Shown here: piece by piece, positions 55,328 through 64,000 of the stretch | Layout of the letters: the number at the start of each line of letters is the position of its first letter | Numbering within the stretch: the first letter of the stretch is position 1 | Assembly (NCBI RefSeq): GCF_003336705.1 | Contig: NZ_QMDL01000003.1 | Location: 62,211-126,210 of the forward strand | From: Marinobacter litoralis | GTDB taxonomy: Bacteria; Pseudomonadota; Gammaproteobacteria; Pseudomonadales; Oleiphilaceae | Reading direction: 5' to 3' | DNA length: 64,000 nt | Notes under the pieces: model-generated | The model's input: the letters and a program-made list of their open reading frames with translations, nothing else | Told to the model about the DNA's origin: nothing | The model's database searches: none | Program-made: the position numbers and the translations under genes

Positions 55328-56389
55328 CTGAAACCGAGCAACACCTCACCCGTTTCCAGCACTGCTAATTTTTTCGTACCCGACTTATGCCGGGTAAGAG
55401 CCGTGTTCATGTTGCTTGTTACCAGCGAGTTGCTGGTGTTGGTGCTCGCGATTGTGCAAGCCGAAAGCACCTGGATCGACTGGAACTATTTCGGACTGCT
55501 GTCGCTATTCGTGCAATGGACCACGCTCACCAGCACTGCACTGATCTGTTCACTTCGGCCCTGGCTAGCCCGCCGTAGCGTGGCCCATGCTACGTTCGTC
55601 ATCGTCAGTATAGTGCTGCTCGACGTGCTGGCTTTCAGCCTGTTCGCCGACACTGTTCTGAACCCGAAGCAAGCGCTCACGCCCTGGCAAAGCATTGCCA
55701 AAAAACTGCTACTGGCGCTGCTGATCTCGCTCATGGTACTCCGGTATTTCTATCTGCAATACCAGTGGCAACAGCAAACCGAAGCCGAGATGCAGGCCAG
55801 GCTCACCTCGCTGCAGGCCAGAATCCAACCCCACTTTCTATTCAATAGCATGAACACCATTGCGAGCCTGATCGCCAGCAGTCCGGAGCGGGCGGAAGAG
55901 GCCGTACTCGATTTGTCAGAGCTTTTTCGCGCCAGCTTACGCACCGACGACCAGTTGGTGCCTCTTAAACGAGAGCTGGAGCTCAGCAAACGCTATCTGG
56001 CCATCGAAGCATTAAGATTGGGGGATCGGCTCAATCTTGAGTGGCAGATACAAACCGGCCTGGAGCAGCAGGCCATCCCCCCGCTTACCTTGCAGCCACT
56101 GGTTGAAAATGCCATTTACCATGGTATCCAACCCCGGGCGGCCGGAGGCACCGTTCGCATTGAAGCCTACGCAAAGGGTAATTTCGTGTATTTGATGGTG
56201 CAGAATCCCAAACCAGATACCGAGCAGCAACAACACCAAGGTAATCGGGTCGCCCTTGCCAATACGCGGGCCAGACTGCAAGCACTGTTTGGCGAACCTG
56301 CCATACTCAAACAGAGCCAGCAGGGCGATACCTATACCGTAACGCTGCGTTTGCCGCGCCGGACAGCTAACCAACAGAGCCAACGATAA
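55328..56389 (+). CDS. algZ: AlgZ/FimS-type LytS-like sensor histidine kinase (probable CTG start)
   Basis: The 353-residue kinase (CTG start) has four hydrophobic helices within about 25-140, a dimer segment with the phospho-acceptor motif QPHFLFNSMNTIASLI, and an HATPase domain (LQPLVENAIYHGIQPRAAGGTV; LANTRARLQALFG). The frame is conserved upstream of the first ATG/GTG (55403-55411) as NFFVPDLCRVRAVFM, so translation must begin earlier. A CTG at 55328 lies six bases after AAGGAG, and no ATG, GTG or TTG exists between it and an upstream stop at 55280. In P. aeruginosa this protein acts with AlgR on type IV pili and alginate. Confidence 0.9.
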   Translation: MKPSNTSPVSSTANFFVPDLCRVRAVFMLLVTSELLVLVLAIVQAESTWIDWNYFGLLSLFVQWTTLTSTALICSLRPWLARRSVAHATFVIVSIVLLDVLAFSLFADTVLNPKQALTPWQSIAKKLLLALLISLMVLRYFYLQYQWQQQTEAEMQARLTSLQARIQPHFLFNSMNTIASLIASSPERAEEAVLDLSELFRASLRTDDQLVPLKRELELSKRYLAIEALRLGDRLNLEWQIQTGLEQQAIPPLTLQPLVENAIYHGIQPRAAGGTVRIEAYAKGNFVYLMVQNPKPDTEQQQHQGNRVALANTRARLQALFGEPAILKQSQQGDTYTVTLRLPRRTANQQSQR

Positions 56390-56404
56390 AGATATAAGGT
56401 CATC

Positions 56405-57160
56405 ATGAGTACAGCACCACAACGCATTCTCATCGCTGACGACGAACCCCTTGCCCGTCAGCGCATCCAGCGATTGCTGGAGGCACACGATGGCTATCAG
56501 GTCTGTGGCGAAGCATCCGACGGTAACGATACGCTGCTCAAAGTAGCCGAACTTGATCCTGACATCGTATTACTGGACATTCGCATGCCAGGGCTGGACG
56601 GCATGCAAACGGCCGAAAAACTCAGCCAATTGAACAACCCGCCGGCCGTCATTTTCTGCACCGCGTATGATCATTACGCCATTCAGGCCTTTGAGGTACA
56701 CGCCGTCGCCTACTTGCTAAAACCTGTGCGGCGCGAGGCTCTGGCGGATGCGCTGGCCAGAGCGGGGAAAATCAACCGGGTGCAGCTGCAGGCGTTAAAC
56801 CGCGAAGCGGAAACAACAGGTGAGCAACTTGCTGTTCGCACCCATCGCGGCACTGAATTGATCGAGTTAGCGGACATTCATTACTGCGAAGCGGATCAGA
56901 AGTACGTCACCCTTCACCATAGCCGCGGTGAAACCGTCTGTGACTACACCCTGAAAGAACTCGAGCAGGCTTACCCCGAGCAGCTATTGCGCATCCACCG
57001 GCACACACTGGTGGGCGCGCGCTATATTCAGGCACTGCGGCGAACCGGCGACGGCCAGAACGAGTTGGAACTACGCGGTGTGGCCAGCCGACTCGCGGTC
57101 AGCCGCAGGCACGCCAGTTCGGTGCGCCAGTGGCTGCAGGAGCATCAACCCTCCCCCTGA
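56405..57160 (+). CDS. algR: AlgR-type LytTR response regulator
   Basis: The 251-residue protein has a receiver domain with the acidic pair DDE (12-14), phospho-acceptor Asp58 in IVLLDIRMPG, Thr in CTAYDHY and Lys in YLLKPV. Its LytTR DNA-binding domain (about 145-245) includes IHYCEADQKYVTLHHSRGE and LRIHRHTLVGARYI. AlgR controls type IV pilus, alginate and virulence genes in Pseudomonas. AAGG precedes the ATG; the gene follows algZ by 15 bases, so the pair is co-expressed. Confidence 0.95.
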   Translation: MSTAPQRILIADDEPLARQRIQRLLEAHDGYQVCGEASDGNDTLLKVAELDPDIVLLDIRMPGLDGMQTAEKLSQLNNPPAVIFCTAYDHYAIQAFEVHAVAYLLKPVRREALADALARAGKINRVQLQALNREAETTGEQLAVRTHRGTELIELADIHYCEADQKYVTLHHSRGETVCDYTLKELEQAYPEQLLRIHRHTLVGARYIQALRRTGDGQNELELRGVASRLAVSRRHASSVRQWLQEHQPSP

Positions 57161-57268
57161 CGGGGTGCTCGAACTATCCAAAAGAGGTACATCCAGGCAC
57201 CTTACGGGACTTTTCTAATCTCTCAAGGTAACCTTGTAGATACATTTTTCTCAACGACAGTGAGTGCA

Positions 57269-58210
57269 ATGTCCAAACGTATTCTTCGCATCGCAACCCG
57301 CAGCAGTGCCCTGGCATTGTGGCAGGCAGAATTCATCAAGTCCGAACTGGAAAGGCTTCACAGCCATATCACCGTCGAACTGATCAAAATCAAAACCCAA
57401 GGCGACAAAATTCTGGATGTGCCTTTGGCAAAGATTGGTGGTAAGGGCCTGTTCGTCAAAGAGCTGGAAGAAGCCATGCTGGATGGCCGTGCTGATCTGG
57501 CCGTGCACTCGATGAAAGACGTACCCATGGCATTTCCGGAAGGGCTTGGGCTGGTTGCCATTTGTGAGCGTGAAGACCCAACAGATGCCTTCATCAGCAA
57601 CCACTACGCCAACATTGACGAGCTGCCTGCCGGAGCTGTAGTGGGTACCGCCAGCTTGCGCCGGGAAGCTCAAATCCGCGCCAACCGCCCGGATCTCGAA
57701 ATCAAAGTGCTTCGGGGCAACGTCAACACCCGCTTGGCCAAACTTGATGCTGGCGACTACGACGCCATCATTCTGGCGAGTTCCGGCTTGAAGCGTTTGG
57801 GCTTCAGTGACCGCATCCGTTACTGCTTGCCGGACACCTTCTGCCTACCCGCAGTCGGTCAGGGCGCCCTCGGTATCGAATGCAGGCTGAACGATGACGA
57901 ATTGCGAGACATGCTGGCGCCGCTGAATCACGCAGATTCAGCAGACCGGGTTAAAGCGGAACGCGCCATGAACCGCCGCCTTGAAGGCGGCTGTCAGGTA
58001 CCAATCGCGGCGTACGCCCTGCTGGAAGACGATGACACCTTGTGGCTTCGAGGCCTGGTAGGGTCGGTTGATGGCACCCAAATCCTTCGTGTTGAAGGCC
58101 GGGCACCAAGAGCCGAAGGCGAACGTCTGGGCCGGGAGCTGGCTGAACAGCTGCTAGGCATGGGAGCCGATAAAGTTTTGGCTGAAGTGTATGGCCACAC
58201 CCCAACCTGA
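57269..58210 (+). CDS. hemC: Hydroxymethylbilane synthase
   Basis: HemC joins four porphobilinogen units to hydroxymethylbilane. The 313-residue protein shows [62 protein letters not shown] and the dipyrromethane-cofactor Cys in [13 protein letters not shown]. The ATG at 57269 is favoured over a GTG nine bases earlier. It follows algR by about 108 bases, the conserved algR-hemC order. Confidence 0.96.
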   Translation: MSKRILRIATRSSALALWQAEFIKSELERLHSHITVELIKIKTQGDKILDVPLAKIGGKGLFVKELEEAMLDGRADLAVHSMKDVPMAFPEGLGLVAICEREDPTDAFISNHYANIDELPAGAVVGTASLRREAQIRANRPDLEIKVLRGNVNTRLAKLDAGDYDAIILASSGLKRLGFSDRIRYCLPDTFCLPAVGQGALGIECRLNDDELRDMLAPLNHADSADRVKAERAMNRRLEGGCQVPIAAYALLEDDDTLWLRGLVGSVDGTQILRVEGRAPRAEGERLGRELAEQLLGMGADKVLAEVYGHTPT

Positions 58211-58994
58211 CGGACAACAGGATCGGCCAAACCTGATTGGCCGACGAGTCCTCATTTGCCGACCGGAACCGGAAGCGTCACGCCTTGCTGAAGCTTTCCG
58301 GGCCGCCGGCGCGGAATGCCGAACCATGCCGTTGCTGGTTCGGGAACCCCTGCCCGAGACACCTGAACAGCGAACGCTGCTGCAGGAACTGGATAACTTC
58401 AGCCATGTCATTGCCGTAAGCCCTTTTGCGGCGAACCTGTTACTCGATCACATTGACAACTGGTGGCCTCAAATTCCGCTAGGCCTTCAATGGTACGGCG
58501 TAGGGTCGGGGACATCTTCTGTCTTTGCCCGTCACGGATTGAAAGCACGCCAGCCCAAACAAGGCTGGACCAGCGAAGCGTTGCTTGAGCTTCCGTCGCT
58601 GCAAAGTCTGGCCGGAGACAAGGTTTTATTGGCCCGAGGCGAGCAAGGCCGTGAGCTAATTCGCCAGACTCTGGAGCAACGGGGCGCGAAAGTCTCCGTT
58701 ATGCCACTGTACCGACGGGCTCAGCCGTACTATCCTCCAGAACAGGTAGACGAGATTTTTGGCGATTTCCGGCCTGAAGTGGTCATTGCGCTTTCCGGAG
58801 AAACCCTGAACAATCTCAATGCACTTGCGCCTGATTACCACGCCAGCTTGCACCGCATTCTGGTGGTGGTGCCGGCCGAACGAGTAGCTCGGCAGGCCGA
58901 GGAATCCGGATTCCAAAACCTGATGGTTCCCGACGGTCTGGACGATCAAAATCTGGTAATCAGCGTCGCGTCGACGCTTGCAGCGAAACGCTAA
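58191..58994 (+). CDS. hemD: Uroporphyrinogen-III synthase
   Basis: HemD closes and inverts ring D of hydroxymethylbilane. The 267-residue protein is variable in sequence, as the family is. It shows [23 protein letters not shown] near the start, [23 protein letters not shown] and [19 protein letters not shown] with the later [11 protein letters not shown]. Position between hemC and hemX confirms the call. It overlaps hemC by 20 bases in another frame. Confidence 0.93.
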   Translation: MATPQPDGQQDRPNLIGRRVLICRPEPEASRLAEAFRAAGAECRTMPLLVREPLPETPEQRTLLQELDNFSHVIAVSPFAANLLLDHIDNWWPQIPLGLQWYGVGSGTSSVFARHGLKARQPKQGWTSEALLELPSLQSLAGDKVLLARGEQGRELIRQTLEQRGAKVSVMPLYRRAQPYYPPEQVDEIFGDFRPEVVIALSGETLNNLNALAPDYHASLHRILVVVPAERVARQAEESGFQNLMVPDGLDDQNLVISVASTLAAKR

Positions 58995-59023
58995 CAACAA
59001 CGGATAACCGAGTAAGGATGCCC

Positions 59024-60106
59024 GTGACTGAGACAACGAACCAATTGCCCGCCCCGGTTGAAGAAACCGACGCCCAAAAACCGCGCCTTTGGCCTGTCTG
59101 GATCATCGCCATCGTCGCCTTGGTCTTGGTGATCTTGCTTGCTTTGTGGAACTGGCAGCAATGGAACCGGCAAAACACCAGCCTGCAAGCCCTTCAGGAT
59201 CTGAAACAAGACACCGAGCAACTTGAAAACCTCTACGGCAGTCGTGGCAGCGAGCAAAGCCAGCGCATTCAAACACTCGAAAACAAACTGGCCGAACAGC
59301 GTGAATTGATCGCCACTCAGCAACGGCAGATTGATCACAACGCCCGGGAACTACTGGAAGCCGGCAATCGCACCCGCACGGACTGGTTATTGGCGGAAGC
59401 CGAATACCTGCTGCGCGTAGGCAACCAGCGTTTGATGATCGAAAAAGACATTCGCGGCGCGCTCTCTGCTCTGGAATCCGCCGATGAGGTGCTGGCGGAA
59501 TCCGATGACATCGGTGTGTATCCGGTTCGCGAGCAACTGGCCAAGGAAATCCTGGCGCTCAAGAGCATTCAGGGCGTTGATCGTACCGGCTTGTACCTGA
59601 AGCTTGAAGCGGCCATTGCCAGCGTGAACGAGCTGACAACCCAAGCACTGATTCACGATCAGGCACCGGGTTTCAACATGACCGAAGACACCAACGCCCC
59701 TGAAGATGGCAGCAACATGTTTACCCGCGGCTGGAACCGCTTCTTGAGCACGTTAAAAGACGTCGTTGTGGTGCGCCGAATGGATGAAACGATCAAGCCT
59801 TTGATGTCTCCGGACCAAAGCGCCTGGGCCCGGCTGAACCTGCAGCTCATGCTGGAAGAAGCTGAAATGGCGGTCCTTCGGGGCAACCAAACACTGTACG
59901 AACGCGCCCTCGACAAAGCCAGACGCACCGTCAGTGAATGGTACGATTCAAGCAACCCGGCCGTTAAAGGTTTGTCCGACATCCTTACTGAACTGGCCGA
60001 CAAGCACGTTGACCCGAAGTTGCCGGATGTCAGCCAATCGCTCAGCTTGCTTAAAGAGCGCCTCGCGGGCCGACTGGCGACCGACAGCGAGGGTAAAGAT
60101 TCATGA
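59024..60106 (+). CDS. hemX: HemX-like membrane protein
   Basis: This ~360-residue protein has one N-terminal transmembrane helix (WIIAIVALVLVILLALW) followed by a coiled coil (about 45-110) and a helical domain with TRTDWLLAEAEYLLRVGNQRL. Old annotations call it uroporphyrin-III methyltransferase, but it lacks any SAM site, so that name is misleading. Its role in heme synthesis is unclear; with HemY it probably forms a membrane assembly. I chose the GTG at 59024 because TAAGGA lies five bases ahead; the ATG at 59018 overlaps it. It overlaps hemY by four bases. Confidence 0.88.
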   Translation: MTETTNQLPAPVEETDAQKPRLWPVWIIAIVALVLVILLALWNWQQWNRQNTSLQALQDLKQDTEQLENLYGSRGSEQSQRIQTLENKLAEQRELIATQQRQIDHNARELLEAGNRTRTDWLLAEAEYLLRVGNQRLMIEKDIRGALSALESADEVLAESDDIGVYPVREQLAKEILALKSIQGVDRTGLYLKLEAAIASVNELTTQALIHDQAPGFNMTEDTNAPEDGSNMFTRGWNRFLSTLKDVVVVRRMDETIKPLMSPDQSAWARLNLQLMLEEAEMAVLRGNQTLYERALDKARRTVSEWYDSSNPAVKGLSDILTELADKHVDPKLPDVSQSLSLLKERLAGRLATDSEGKDS

Positions 60107-61344
60107 TTGTCCTGCTGCTGATCATTCTAGGTGCGCTGCTGATTGGAACAGGTCTGTCGCTTGGTCTGGCCTACGATTTAGGCTACATCCGAATTAGCTT
60201 GGGCAACTATCTGATCGAAACCAATTTCTGGGTCGGATTGGCGCTGATTGTTTTGCTGGTTATTGTCAGCCTGCTTGTGATCAATACCATCAAGCGCTTC
60301 CGCAGAGGCACCAGCCTGATGGCAACCTGGATTAGCCGGGGCCATGAACGCCGCGCCAGACGTCGCACCACCAAAGGGCTACTGTCTTTGGCAGAGGGCA
60401 ACTGGCCAAGAGCCCGTAAACTGCTGTCCAGTGCAGCAAGTCATGCCGACACTCCCCTGATCAACTATCTGGCGGCTGCCCAGGCAGCCTCGGAAACCGG
60501 CGATCATGAAGGCGCTGATGAATTGTTGCGACTTGCCTTTGAAAGCACGCCGGGCTCCAGCCTTGCCGTTGGCATCACACAAGCCCAGCTGCAGCTATCC
60601 GCCAACCGTTTGGAGCAGGCACTGGCGACACTGCTTCGCCTGCGCAAAGAAGCACCCCACCATCCTTTCGTATTAAAGCTGCTGAAAACCACCTACCTGC
60701 GACTGGAAGACTGGAAAGAACTTTCCAAGTTGGTGCCGGAACTGCGCAAGCGCAGCGTGCTGACCGAGCGAGAGCTGGACGACCTGGAGCGTGAGGTTTG
60801 GAAGAACTTGCTGGAACGTGCGGCTGAAGATTGCGAACGCAAACGTGAGAACGATCCGGAAGCGTCTTTAGAGCCCCTCACCCGCTTGTGGGACGAGCTG
60901 CCTCGCTTCGTGCGCCGGGACGAACACACCATTCATGACTACGCACGATTGCTCGCGCGATTGGGCGATGAAGAGCAAGCCGAAACCCTGCTGCGCAAGG
61001 TGCTTAGAAACCACTGGAGCGACGAGTTGATCAATCTCTACGGGCGACTGGAAGGCAGCGACCCCGAAGTACAGCTACTCACCGCAGAACAATGGTACAA
61101 AGACCGTCCCAACAACCCGCAATTGTTGCTGGCATTGGGGCGTTTGAGCCTGCGAAATCAGCTGTGGGGGAAAGCTAAAGAGTACTTTACCGCCAGCCTG
61201 AAGCTGAAGCGGGATCGTGAGACCATGGCCGAGTTGAGCCGACTGAATGCCCATATGGGCGAAGAAGAAAGCAGCGTAAAACTGATCATGCAAGAACTTG
61301 AATCAGACAACGCCCTGCCCGAGTTACCCATGCCCAAGGCCTGA
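60103..61344 (+). CDS. hemY: HemY-like TPR membrane protein
   Basis: The 413-residue protein has two N-terminal transmembrane helices (LLLIILGALLIGTGLSLGLAY; VGLALIVLLVIVSLLVI) and then repeated helical hairpins of TPR type (NWPRARKLLSSAA; GADELLRLAF; EQALATLLRLRKEAPHHP). This is not the protoporphyrinogen oxidase that shares the name. It follows hemX with an ATGA overlap, as in other gammaproteobacteria. Function is unresolved. Confidence 0.9.
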   Translation: MIVLLLIILGALLIGTGLSLGLAYDLGYIRISLGNYLIETNFWVGLALIVLLVIVSLLVINTIKRFRRGTSLMATWISRGHERRARRRTTKGLLSLAEGNWPRARKLLSSAASHADTPLINYLAAAQAASETGDHEGADELLRLAFESTPGSSLAVGITQAQLQLSANRLEQALATLLRLRKEAPHHPFVLKLLKTTYLRLEDWKELSKLVPELRKRSVLTERELDDLEREVWKNLLERAAEDCERKRENDPEASLEPLTRLWDELPRFVRRDEHTIHDYARLLARLGDEEQAETLLRKVLRNHWSDELINLYGRLEGSDPEVQLLTAEQWYKDRPNNPQLLLALGRLSLRNQLWGKAKEYFTASLKLKRDRETMAELSRLNAHMGEEESSVKLIMQELESDNALPELPMPKA

Positions 61345-61361
61345 TTTATCAGGCCCTTGGG
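61333..61361. terminator. Hairpin at the hemY/flavin reductase junction
   Basis: CCCAAGG-CCTGAT and ATCAGG-CCCTTGGG pair with a one-base bulge, overlapping the ends of two convergent genes. There is no T run, so termination strength is uncertain. Confidence 0.5.
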
Positions 61362-62341
61362 GCATACTCCAGAACATCCGATAAGAAATCCTGCTCGGAA
61401 AGCCCTGCCTCTACCAACGCATCCATCAGGGAGTACACCATCGTCGGTGAGCCGCTGGCGTGCACTTCTACCGAGCGCCAGTCGATACCCGTTGCAAGCA
61501 CCGCACGAACCAACTGGTCGTGGTGGCCACCCCAGTCGTTATCTTCATCATCGCCGACCACCGGCATAAAGGTGAAGGCATCCCACTCGTCGTGCCAGCG
61601 CTGAGCCAGAGAGCGGAGGTACATATCTTCGTGTTTACGAACGCCCCAGAACAACTTGATGCTATGACTGAAGTTGGTTTCTTTCAGGTACTCCACCAAG
61701 CTCTTCATCTGCGCAAAGCCGGTGCCCGCGGCTACAAGCACCAACGGTTTATCCGGCGCGGCCGCCAGGCACGCCTTACCGTGAGGCAACTGCACCGAGA
61801 CATCTTCTCCTGATGTCAGCGCATCGATCACCTTCTGTGCGGAAACCCACTCAGGCGTGGCCTGAATATGCAGAACGATGTTTTCCGCCGAAGGGCTGCT
61901 GGCAATCGAAAAGTAACAGGGATCTGCGTCTGGCAGGTTAACCGATAAGTACTGACCGGCATGGAAGCTCACATCCCGGCGCCGGGGCAACTTCAACTCT
62001 ACCCGGTATACGTCGTGGTTGATGGAGCTTACGTCCACCACCTTGGCTTGATATATACGGGGCTGATGATTTCCTGTTGCCATAACGGCGGGTATCTCCA
62101 ATTCGATATCGGAGAGGGCCTGAGTCCGACACATCATCAGGCGCCCTCCGGTTAGTATGTGTTGCTGGTTCCGGGTATTCAAAGCTTGCCCGCTAACCAG
62201 CCGGGCTTCGCAGATTTCACAAACGCCGTTGCGGCATGCCGCCGGTGCCTGAATACCCGCTGCTGCGGCTGCCGAAAGCAAGTCATCGGTGCGGTTTACC
62301 GGATAACTCAGACCTGCCGGGTGCAAGCGAACGCAATGCAC
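61349..62341 (-). CDS. NAD(P)H-flavin reductase with N-terminal ferredoxin domain (AscD-like)
   Basis: The 330-residue protein begins with a plant-type [2Fe-2S] domain, Cys motif CRNGVCEICEA and the fourth Cys in MMCRTQ. A ferredoxin reductase module follows: FAD domain (FHAGQYLSVNLPD, YFSIASSPS) and NAD domain (LVLVAAGTGFAQMKSLVEY). Such proteins pass electrons from NAD(P)H to flavins or iron-sulfur partners. I chose GTG 62341 because AGGGGG lies eight bases ahead; a TTG at 62383 would lie inside ubiD. It begins 13 bases after ubiD ends; E. coli has fre in the same place. Confidence 0.88.
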   Translation of the reverse strand: MHCVRLHPAGLSYPVNRTDDLLSAAAAAGIQAPAACRNGVCEICEARLVSGQALNTRNQQHILTGGRLMMCRTQALSDIELEIPAVMATGNHQPRIYQAKVVDVSSINHDVYRVELKLPRRRDVSFHAGQYLSVNLPDADPCYFSIASSPSAENIVLHIQATPEWVSAQKVIDALTSGEDVSVQLPHGKACLAAAPDKPLVLVAAGTGFAQMKSLVEYLKETNFSHSIKLFWGVRKHEDMYLRSLAQRWHDEWDAFTFMPVVGDDEDNDWGGHHDQLVRAVLATGIDWRSVEVHASGSPTMVYSLMDALVEAGLSEQDFLSDVLEYAPRA

Positions 62342-62354
62342 GGATGCTACCCCC

Positions 62355-63842
62355 TCATTTTGGGGACTTATCCGGAATTTCAATCCCCAGGCTGTCCCAC
62401 ATGTCGTCCACCCGCTGCTTCACCTCGTCGGTCATGGTGATGGCGACGCCCCATTCGCGATCGGTTTCACCCGGCCATTTGTTGGTCGCATCCAGCCCCA
62501 TTTTGGAGCCAAGCCCAGAGACCGGCGAGGCAAAATCCAGATAATCGATCGGCGTACTGTCGACCAGCGTGGTGTCCCGGGTCGGATCCATGCGGGTCGT
62601 CATCGCCCAGATCACGTCTTCCCAACTCCGAGCGTTCACATCGTCATCAGTGACGATCACAAACTTGGTGTACATGAACTGCCGCAAAAACGACCATACG
62701 CCCATCATTACCCGCTTGGCATGGCCGGGGTACTGTTTTTTCATGGTAACAATGGCTAGCCGATAGGAGCAGCCTTCCGGCGGCAGATAGAAATCGACGA
62801 TTTCCGGGAATTGCTTCTGCAGAATCGGAATAAACACTTCGTTCAAAGCCACGCCCAAGACCGCTGGCTCATCAGGCGGACGGCCTGTGTAGGTACTGTG
62901 GTAGATCGGGTCTTTACGGTGGGTGATGCGCTCAACGGTAAACACCGGGAACTCATCTACTTCGTTGTAATAGCCGGTGTGGTCCCCAAACGGCCCTTCT
63001 GGCGCCGTGTCATCGGGATAAATAAAACCTTCCAGCACGATCTCGGCACTGGCCGGCACTTGCAGATCACTGAGCCCGGCATTCACCAGTTCGGTACGTG
63101 AACCGCGTAACAGACCCGCAAAAGCGTATTCTGACAGGCTATCCGGCACCGGCGTTACTGCGCCGAGAATGGTGGCCGGGTCGGCCCCCAAGGCAACCGC
63201 GACCGGGTAGGGTTTATCAGGGTTCGCTTTGCGGAATTCCTGATAATCCAACGCACCCCCGCGGTGGCTGAGCCAGCGCATGATCAGACGATTGCGGCCG
63301 ATGACCTGCTGCCGGTAGATGCCCAGATTCTGGCGTTCTTTATTGGGGCCACGGGTAATCACAAGCGGCCAGGTCACCAGAGGGCCGGCATCCCCGGGCC
63401 AGCAGTGCTGAACCGGAATCTGGTAGAGATCGACTTTATCTTTCTCGATCACCACCTCTTGGCAAGGCGCGGAGCGCAGCACTTTCGGGCTCATGCGCAT
63501 GACTTGCTTGAAGATGGGTAACTTTTCCAGAGCGTCTTTGAAGCCCTTTGGGGGATCCGGCTCTTTTAAGAATGCCAGCAACTTGCCAACTTCACGCAGA
63601 GCCGTGACATCGTCCTGCCCCATGCCCAAAGCAACCCGTCTGGGCGTGCCGAACAGGTTAGCCAGCACCGGCATGTCATAGCCTTTGGGATTTTCAAACA
63701 ACAACGCTGGGCCACCTGCCCGCAAGGTGCGGTCGCAGATTTCGGTCATTTCCAGGTGGGGGTCAACTTCTACGCTGATGCGCTTTAGCTCGCCCAGTTT
63801 TTCCAGCTGGGCAATGAAGTCTCTCAGGTCGTTGTATTTCAT
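62355..63842 (-). CDS. ubiD: UbiD-family prenylated-FMN decarboxylase
   Basis: UbiD decarboxylates 4-hydroxy-3-polyprenylbenzoate in ubiquinone synthesis using prenylated FMN from UbiX. The 495-residue protein has [23 protein letters not shown] at the start, [37 protein letters not shown], the Glu-Arg-type region [32 protein letters not shown] and [16 protein letters not shown]. All parts are present and length is normal. The inverted repeat at 63913-63990 lies upstream of its start. Confidence 0.95.
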   Translation of the reverse strand: MKYNDLRDFIAQLEKLGELKRISVEVDPHLEMTEICDRTLRAGGPALLFENPKGYDMPVLANLFGTPRRVALGMGQDDVTALREVGKLLAFLKEPDPPKGFKDALEKLPIFKQVMRMSPKVLRSAPCQEVVIEKDKVDLYQIPVQHCWPGDAGPLVTWPLVITRGPNKERQNLGIYRQQVIGRNRLIMRWLSHRGGALDYQEFRKANPDKPYPVAVALGADPATILGAVTPVPDSLSEYAFAGLLRGSRTELVNAGLSDLQVPASAEIVLEGFIYPDDTAPEGPFGDHTGYYNEVDEFPVFTVERITHRKDPIYHSTYTGRPPDEPAVLGVALNEVFIPILQKQFPEIVDFYLPPEGCSYRLAIVTMKKQYPGHAKRVMMGVWSFLRQFMYTKFVIVTDDDVNARSWEDVIWAMTTRMDPTRDTTLVDSTPIDYLDFASPVSGLGSKMGLDATNKWPGETDREWGVAITMTDEVKQRVDDMWDSLGIEIPDKSPK

Positions 63843-63912
63843 CTTATGCTCCGCTTTTAGCCGTCCATGGAGGGTTCGGAGGGCTAAAGTCAGTGTTTGG
63901 ACTGGGGAGTTG

Positions 63913-63990
63913 GAACCAAGCCGGGCGAGGGGGCCAAACCGGAAAACGTGGTTTTCCTGAATGTTTTGGCCCCCTCGCCCGGCTTGGTTC
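63913..63990. repeat. 26-bp perfect inverted repeat with nested inner hairpin
   Basis: The left arm begins GAACCAAGCCGGGCGAGG (63913-63938) and the right arm is its exact reverse complement at 63965-63990. The 26-base spacer holds a second perfect hairpin, GGAAAAC-GTG-GTTTTCC (63941-63957). It lies 70 bases upstream of ubiD. No other copy occurs in this window. Confidence 0.9.
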
Positions 63991-64000
63991 TTCGAACGTT

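Noticed and set aside
59018..60106. HemX named as uroporphyrinogen-III C-methyltransferase
   Set aside because: The protein has a membrane helix and coiled coil but no SAM-binding motif; the old name comes from annotation transfer.

Overview
The window is an unbroken stretch of gammaproteobacterial chromosome. It holds 59 protein genes (the first cut by the window edge) and no rRNA, tRNA, CRISPR array or insertion sequence that I can recognise. Gene content and order suggest a Marinobacter-like or Pseudomonas-related marine bacterium. Pointers are pilU-pilT-yggS-proC-yggT next to metX-metW-rdgB-hemW, lptM-lysA-dapF-DUF484-xerC, algZ-algR-hemC-hemD-hemX-hemY, an OruR-type AraC regulator family and a FadL porin. 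The genus is inference from synteny and protein style; no 16S or other marker is present.

Layout. 1-6.9 kb: end of polA, a FadL porin, the pilus retraction ATPases pilU/pilT, then yggS-proC-yggT. 7-13.7 kb: a dynamin-like GTPase and a tightly overlapping metX-metW-DUF4426-rdgB-hemW unit. 13.7-21.4 kb: trmB, comM, ubiK, a nitrogen-controlled glnK-amtB operon with readable sigma-54, NtrC and IHF-like sites, and divergent speE/speA for polyamines. 21.4-30 kb is the most accessory part: an AraC regulator interrupted by an in-frame amber codon, an RpoE-ChrR singlet-oxygen-type sigma/anti-sigma pair with a matching promoter, an SDR, a large acyl-CoA dehydrogenase, a LuxR regulator and an unrecognised calcium-motif lipoprotein. 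30-42.8 kb: tcdA, a Na+/H+ antiporter, single-gene enzymes, a 30-codon independent small gene, an AraC regulator with a cardiolipin synthase, a GntR regulator, a patatin-type Vd autotransporter and small exported proteins. 42.8-51.1 kb: a BvgS-like sensor kinase and an active-looking diguanylate cyclase placed downstream of lptM-lysA-dapF-DUF484-xerC. 51.3-64 kb: a PAS-GGDEF-EAL protein with both catalytic motifs broken, argH, the algZ-algR regulators, the hemCDXY cluster, a ferredoxin-type flavin reductase and ubiD. The window ends in a 26-bp perfect inverted repeat with a second hairpin nested inside.

How genes work together. Several linked systems recur. Type IV pilus and c-di-GMP control are represented by pilT/pilU, algZ/algR, one active diguanylate cyclase and one degenerate FimX-like protein. 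Envelope and lipid functions include FadL, Cls, the patatin autotransporter and the acyl-CoA dehydrogenase. Nitrogen and arginine flow runs through GlnK-AmtB, ArgH, SpeA and SpeE. Tetrapyrrole and quinone synthesis is represented by HemW, HemC/D/X/Y, UbiK and UbiD.

The best candidates for something undescribed are the 30-codon gene at 35878-35970 with its own ribosome binding site and terminator, the nested cruciform at 63913-63990, and the lipoprotein at 27823-29820. I found no complete new multi-gene system, and I say so plainly. All functional calls rest on reading the translated sequence and on general knowledge of the families. No database search was run.
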